NCBI GenBank assembly: GCA_003024985.2
Contig: PXIH01S0012013.1
Source of the DNA: Euperipatoides rowelli
Taxonomy: Eukaryota > Onychophora > Udeonychophora > Euonychophora > Peripatopsidae
DNA: 11,477 nt
Direction: 5' to 3' (one strand)
Numbering within the stretch: the stretch's first letter is position 1; every line of letters begins with the position of its first letter. A program made the position numbers and the translations under genes. Shown piece by piece: positions 7,646 to 11,477 of the stretch. The notes beneath the pieces were generated by a model. It saw only the letters and a list, made by a program, of their open reading frames with translations, was not told the DNA's origin and did not search any database.

Positions 7646-8173
7646 CTAGTCAAAACCCGTCGAAATCGACGGTAATTTTATTTTTTGGGCCCAGAATTTA
7701 GTGCCCATGTTTGGAACTATGGTAAACACTCCCATGTTAATTTAGATTTTTGGGGCACCTCTAGCACCCCATGTCTATGTGACCACCTAGGACCCGTCAA
7801 AATTGATGGTAATTTTAAACACTCATGTTATTTGCTCCTCCCCCCCCCCCTTCATCCCCACAAAAAAATGTCCAACTCTAACCACAATGTGAACACCTTA
7901 GACCTTGACCTTTTACATACATATTCTAGACCTCTAGGGTAACACAAATTTCAAATTTGAACTTAATTTGAGCATTTTAAAAAAATTTGATTTTTGGGGC
8001 CCCCTACCATCCCCATGTGACCAACTAGGACCTTGACCTTTTATATACATATTCTAGACCTCTACGGTAACACCAATTTCAACTTAATTGGACAAACCAT
8101 TGGGGAGAAAATATGATTTAAAGAGTTTGGAATGACGGACACACAGAGAGAATTTGTTTTATAATATATAAGA
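7646..8173 (-). mobile_element. Helitron-like non-autonomous element, minus strand
   Basis: Read on the minus strand, it begins TCTTATATATTATAAAAC (from 8173) and continues with a CTCTCTGTGTGTCCGTC segment. It ends with a hairpin CCGTCGA/TCGACGG (7657-7672), GTTTTGA, and CTAG (7646-7649) followed by T. A 5' TC, a short GC hairpin just inside the 3' end and a terminal CTRR are the recognised Helitron signatures. The base before the 5' TC is T, not the canonical A, so the 5' boundary is uncertain. Inside, a second copy of the hairpin region (about 7792-7815) and a repeated block (7901-7968 and 8029-8090) suggest that two units merged. A C-rich run lies at 7840-7850. No helicase is encoded. Confidence 0.6.
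7901..8090. repeat. Internal direct repeat pair within the Helitron-like element
   Basis: GACCTTGACCTTTTACATAC and the sequence following it, from 7901 to about 7968, recurs from 8029 to about 8090 with a few substitutions (shared strings include ATATTCTAGACCTCTA and GGTAACAC). The copies are about 128 bases apart. Upstream of each is a TTTTTGGGGC block, so a longer segment was duplicated. Confidence 0.7.
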
Positions 8174-8488
8174 ATAATACTTATAATTATATTATTTCCG
8201 TTCAACATGATTATAATATTTGTATATGTATGTGCAATTAATGCATTAGACAATAAACATTTTTTGTTTGTTTAAAAATATGAGTGCCTTTATACATCAG
8301 AGCTTCNATATGAGTTGTAGTTTGGTTCCTAAAATATGCAACTATCTAAATGATTCAAATCGAGATATAAATTTCCATTGGAATACATTGGAAATGTAAG
8401 AGATACGTTACTCTACTACATACACAATCTTTTTTTTTTACTGCACTGTATAAAAGAAATAGTCATTTTTATGGCTGTAAAATAAATA

Positions 8489-9441
8489 TCCTATATACTA
8501 ATTAGAATAGCGTGTTCCGAAGCCAGTAACAGCGACATCTAACGGGCTTATTCAAAACTTTTTTTTTTTCTCAATTACTGTGATATAAAAACAAAAAAAA
8601 AGGTTTAACGAGCTTAAAAGATCGGCATGGGAACTATTTTTAGGAACTTTAAGTGATGTTTTCTCTTACATAAAAAGGGCTTAAACAAAAAATGTTTGAT
8701 GCCCATGTAATGGGCTTATTTGCTAGTCCTATATACTAATTGAAATAGTGTGTTCCGAAACCAGTAATAGCGCCATCTAACGGGCTTAGTCAATTTTTTC
8801 TCTCTCTCTCTCTTAGATTACTGTGATATAAAAACAAACAAAAAATGTTTAACGGGCTTAAAAGATCGGCACGGGAACTATTTTTAGGAACTTTAAGTGG
8901 TGTTTTCTCTTACATAAAAAGGGCTTAAACAAAAAAATGTTTGATGCCCGTGTAAGGGACTTATTTGCTAGTCTATATACTAATTGAAATAGTGTGTTCC
9001 GAAACCAGTAATAGCGCCATCTAACGGGTTTATTCAAAACTTTTTTTTTCTCTCTTAGATTACTGTGATATAAAAACAAAAAAAAATGTTTAACGGGCTT
9101 AAAAGATCGGCACGGGAACTATTTTTAGGAACTTTAAGTGGTGTTTTCTCTTACATAAAAAGGGCTTAAACAAAATAATGTTTGATGCCCGTGTAAGGGA
9201 CTTATTTGCTAGTCCTATATACTAATTGAAATAGTGTGTTCCGAAGCCAGTAATAGCGCCATCTAACGGGTTTATTCAAAACTTTTTTCTCTCTCTCTTA
9301 GATTACTGTGATATAAAAACAAAAAAAAAGGGTTTAATGAATTAAATGGGCTTAAAACAACTATTTTTAGAAACTTTAAGTGGTGGTTTCTCTTAAACAA
9401 AAATAAATGGTTGATGCCCATGTAAAAGGCTTATTTGCCAG
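8489..9441 (+). mobile_element. Head-to-tail array of four Helitron-like units
   Basis: Four direct copies abut exactly at CTAG|TC junctions: 8489-8726, 8727-8971, 8972-9212 and 9213-9441 (238, 245, 241 and 229 bp). Each starts TC(C)TATATACTAATT and carries a GTGTTCCGAA box, AGCGMCATCTAACGGG, a T/CT-rich tract and TTACTGTGATATAAAAACAA. Each ends with a GCCC hairpin region, TTATTTG and CTAG (CCAG in the last). The array is bounded by A on the left (8488) and T on the right (9442), the A^T insertion site of canonical Helitrons. Unit 1 has an intact 3' stem GCCCAT-GTA-ATGGGC (8701-8715); the others are imperfect. Units 2 and 3 are most alike, while unit 4 has an internal deletion. Minus-strand open frames here are incidental. 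No Rep/helicase is encoded. Confidence 0.75.
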
Positions 9442-9886
9442 TAGATATCTAAATAAACATTCTCCTATGTTTATTTGTTAATAATCTTCATGAAAAAGTT
9501 GATTTTAATAAAGTTATTTTAAATTATTTGACACTTGGCACAAATTTTATAAAATAAATCAAAATTACAGCACTATGAATTTTTCCTTTTTAGTTTAAAT
9601 CTACTTATTAAGCTATTACAAATAACTCAAGAATGGAAAAAACGACTCAAAATGAAAAAAAAATAAACTTTATTTACCAACGACTCAATGGAAAAAAACA
9701 ATTCAAATTGAGGCTCTGGTGTATTTTATAAAGATGGAATTGAGTGCTAATTGATTTCTCTCTATCCAGTTACAATAAATGCATATAGTTACAGTGTTAT
9801 TCAGAAAGAAATTCTCAAACATGAAACTTTCAATCACTACAATATCAATATTATGATAAAGAAATCTTGAATAAAGTCATTGGGTG
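9442..9886. other. AT-rich stretch, minor A-rich repeats
   Basis: No gene was seen. Around 9618-9705 a short string of the form ACGACTCAA followed by ATGGAAAAAA recurs about three times in degenerate form. The rest is AT-rich filler. Confidence 0.35.
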
Positions 9887-10045
9887 TTTTTTTTTTTTTT
9901 TTAATACAAGTCAAAACTATGTAAAGAAAAAAACTTCAAACCACAAAAAAGATTATAGACAATCTTTTTACACAATAATTGTAAAACCAAGATCAATCAA
10001 TATAAAAGTTCCATAAATCCTGCCATCTATTGTCAAAAGTATAAA

Positions 10046-10168
10046 TTAAATAAAATCCAACTTCATCATTACACTGGAAGTAACTTTTATTTCTGACACT
10101 TCTTCTTGATTATTATCAATGTCTTGTTTTTCTATATTGCTAGGACACAGAGTCCCAAAATTCCTCAA
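10046..10168 (-). CDS. Possible last coding exon or retrocopy tail, minus strand
   Basis: From an AG at 10169-10170 (minus-strand acceptor TTAATTAG, with a poor pyrimidine tract) a frame of 40 codons runs to TAA at 10046-10048. It includes NFGTLCPSNIEKQDIDNNQE and EVSEIKVTSSVMMKLDFI. Composition is protein-like and acidic, unlike the hydrophobic or Lys/Asn/Ile noise of other frames here. No ATG begins it, so it would be an internal or terminal exon, or a truncated retrocopy. On the minus strand a run of 16 A lies 144 bases after the stop (9887-9902 on the plus strand), compatible with a poly(A) tail, but poly-A runs are common in this window. I do not recognise the protein. Confidence 0.28.
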   Translation of the reverse strand: MRNFGTLCPSNIEKQDIDNNQEEVSEIKVTSSVMMKLDFI

Positions 10169-10170
10169 CT

Positions 10171-10707
10171 AATTAATTATTAATATAGTACCCAAATCTT
10201 TCACCTGTGATTTTCACTTTCTATTTTGTGGATAAATTATAAGCATGAATCAGAAATGTGTGATGACTAAATGAAAATATGTTCATATTAATTTATCTTC
10301 TCTTTTTAAAATTTATAATTTCATTTATTAATAAATTTTTATTTTTAATCGTTTAGTATTATATCTATAATACTACTTGCTTTAAGGAAATTTAAAATTG
10401 AACTTCATTATTATTCTTTTATCAATTATTTTATTTCATAAACTGAAGATTAACCAGCAACTCCACATTATCTTGAAATATTTGATCCCTCCTTTTTTTA
10501 AGAATCCAGGGAAGAGAATGACTCCATCCCTTATAATTAAAGCAATTCATGTTTTTGTTTTTATTGTGATCAATCATGTACAGTAACTGGGTGTGAAATT
10601 GCTTCAACAGATTAGCTGTCTGCCATCTTGTAAAAATAAGAGCTCAAAAGATAATACAAAAGCACAATATAACTATTGACACTTTTGGAAATTCTAGAAT
10701 AGATATA
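10171..10707. other. AT-rich stretch without confident features
   Basis: A 62-codon plus-strand frame (10398-10586) is Ile/Leu/Phe-rich from AT bias and has no recognisable motif. A 39-codon minus-strand frame overlaps it (about 10440-10560). Neither has splice or promoter support, and I call neither a gene. Confidence 0.35.
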
Positions 10708-11152
10708 GCCTACAGCAGGAGTTCCCAACCTTTTTGTACCCTAGAGTACATTCTAAAATACCGGTTATACGGCGGAAACCATGTATATTTCCCGTTTGGA
10801 TGAAAATATATGTGTAGATGTCAAAAACACTTTAGAATCTGGATAGTATCGCCTGTATTTAGACAATTTTCTAACTATCCCCACCACTACTCAATTCGAC
10901 CATCTGCGTGGATTGCACTCAAGTTCGTCTGTGTTAACTTGGCACAAAAAGTGGAATTAAAGAGGTTGATTTACAAGAAAACTGCTTAAAAGTGGTTGCC
11001 TAACCACTCACAATCTAAATCAATAAGATCCGGGTACTGTCAAGTTAACGTGGACAAACGTTCGTTTCGTGGTCGAATAGCAGCGGACACACAAATTTGT
11101 TGATGGGTGCCATGGTGCTTGTGGGCATAGGATTGTAACCCCTGGCCTACAG
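10708..11152. mobile_element. hAT-type MITE with perfect target duplication
   Basis: The element proper is 10716-11144 (429 bp). Its left end CAGGAGTTCCCAACC and the complement of its right end, CAGGGGTTACAATCC, agree at 11 of 15 positions. GCCTACAG is repeated exactly on both sides (10708-10715 and 11145-11152), the 8-bp duplication expected of hAT. The inside is partly palindromic: ATTCGACCA (10894-10902) pairs with TGGTCGAAT (11070-11078), and GTTAACTTG (10933-10941) with CAAGTTAAC (11041-11049). The 7-bp hairpin AGTGGTT-GCCT-AACCACT (10991-11008) sits at the centre. No transposase is encoded, so it depends on an element elsewhere in the genome. Confidence 0.88.
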
Positions 11153-11477
11153 AATATACTAGAAACACCACAGCTTATTCCTTTGAATGAGCTGGTATTT
11201 TGTGAATCTTGACCTCGCTGTTAATCTCTGAAACGATCTCATAATAAAAATCCAGCTTATTTATAGGAAACCGAATAAAAAAATCCAGTTTTTGGATTTC
11301 CATGAATGTGTATTCTGATATAATAATTGTCATGAAAAAAATATCCCATTATAACACTGGGATGAAAAAAAAACTAATGGAACCAATATAAAATCAAAAG
11401 GAATTTTCTTCATTTCTGTCATATTTCTTTAAAAGCGATCTTTATTTGTTCCACAATTTAAGATGTTGATTTTCACA
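11153..11477. other. AT-rich right edge, nothing recognised
   Basis: No open frame with coding character, terminal repeat or RNA gene could be read in the last 325 bases. Confidence 0.35.

Noticed and set aside
7685-7942. 85-codon plus-strand open frame
   Set aside because: It is contained in the Helitron-like repeat and includes its poly-C tract and a duplicated block; the Pro/His-rich content follows from that composition.
8062-8253. 63-codon minus-strand open frame
   Set aside because: It straddles the 5' end of the Helitron-like element and flanking AT-rich DNA and is rich in Ile/Asn from base bias.
8858-9079. 73-codon minus-strand open frame
   Set aside because: It spans the junction of two tandem Helitron-like units and is not maintained across the other units.
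8491-9443. CRISPR-like or satellite array interpretation of the direct repeats
   Set aside because: There are no unique spacers; whole ~240-bp units abut. TC...CTAG ends and the A/T insertion context fit Helitron-type copies better than a plain satellite.
10398-10586. 62-codon plus-strand hydrophobic frame that might suggest a membrane peptide
   Set aside because: The Ile/Leu/Phe richness is what AT-rich DNA gives by chance. There is no promoter, splice or family evidence, and a minus-strand frame is open at the same place.
1-11477. tRNA, rRNA or tRNA-derived SINE genes
   Set aside because: I looked for A-box/B-box-like promoters and cloverleaf arms and found none I could support by eye; a covariance-model scan would be needed to exclude them.

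Overview
This looks like AT-rich, gene-poor nuclear DNA from an animal, most likely an invertebrate and probably an arthropod. The reasons are intron-style splice sites, decayed non-LTR retrotransposon ends, short non-autonomous hAT elements, Helitron-type repeats carrying the motif GCGCCATCTA, and a TA/TG microsatellite. There is no bacterial-style gene organisation. Nothing in the window fixes the species. Two isolated N bases (1029 and 8307) show it comes from an assembly.

Layout. Positions 1-16 are probably the last bases of a hAT-type element whose body lies outside the window. The best gene evidence is two coding exons on the + strand, 1462-1585 and 4399-4503, separated by a 2.8 kb intron with canonical GT/AG ends and matching phase. 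The second exon carries a stop codon, and a poly(A) signal follows about 70 bases later. They form the 3' end of a gene whose earlier exons lie to the left. The first exon has the residue spacing of the C-terminal end of diflavin reductases (cytochrome P450 reductase, methionine synthase reductase, NDOR1, NOS), but the match is incomplete. The intron holds two dead non-LTR retrotransposon fragments. One (2042-2615, minus strand) is inserted in a degenerate ~33-bp tandem repeat. The other (3808-4080, plus strand) has reverse-transcriptase C-terminal motifs.

From 4600 onward the window is mostly transposable elements in AT-rich filler. There is a hAT MITE at 5106-5597 (perfect 8-bp target duplication, 14/15 terminal repeat) and another at 6757-7261 (rich in AAGTAAAAGTA motifs). 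A Helitron-like element lies on the minus strand at 7646-8173. A head-to-tail array of four ~240-bp Helitron-like units lies at 8489-9441. A third hAT MITE lies at 10716-11144 (perfect 8-bp target duplication). Two further short coding exons are possible but weak: 7388-7432 on the plus strand and 10046-10168 on the minus strand.

The elements are all non-autonomous or dead; no intact transposase, reverse transcriptase or helicase is encoded here. The most noteworthy structures are the Helitron-like tandem array, the nested LINE-in-tandem-repeat, and a folded 128-bp segment at 6521-6648. I see no convincing new multi-gene system.
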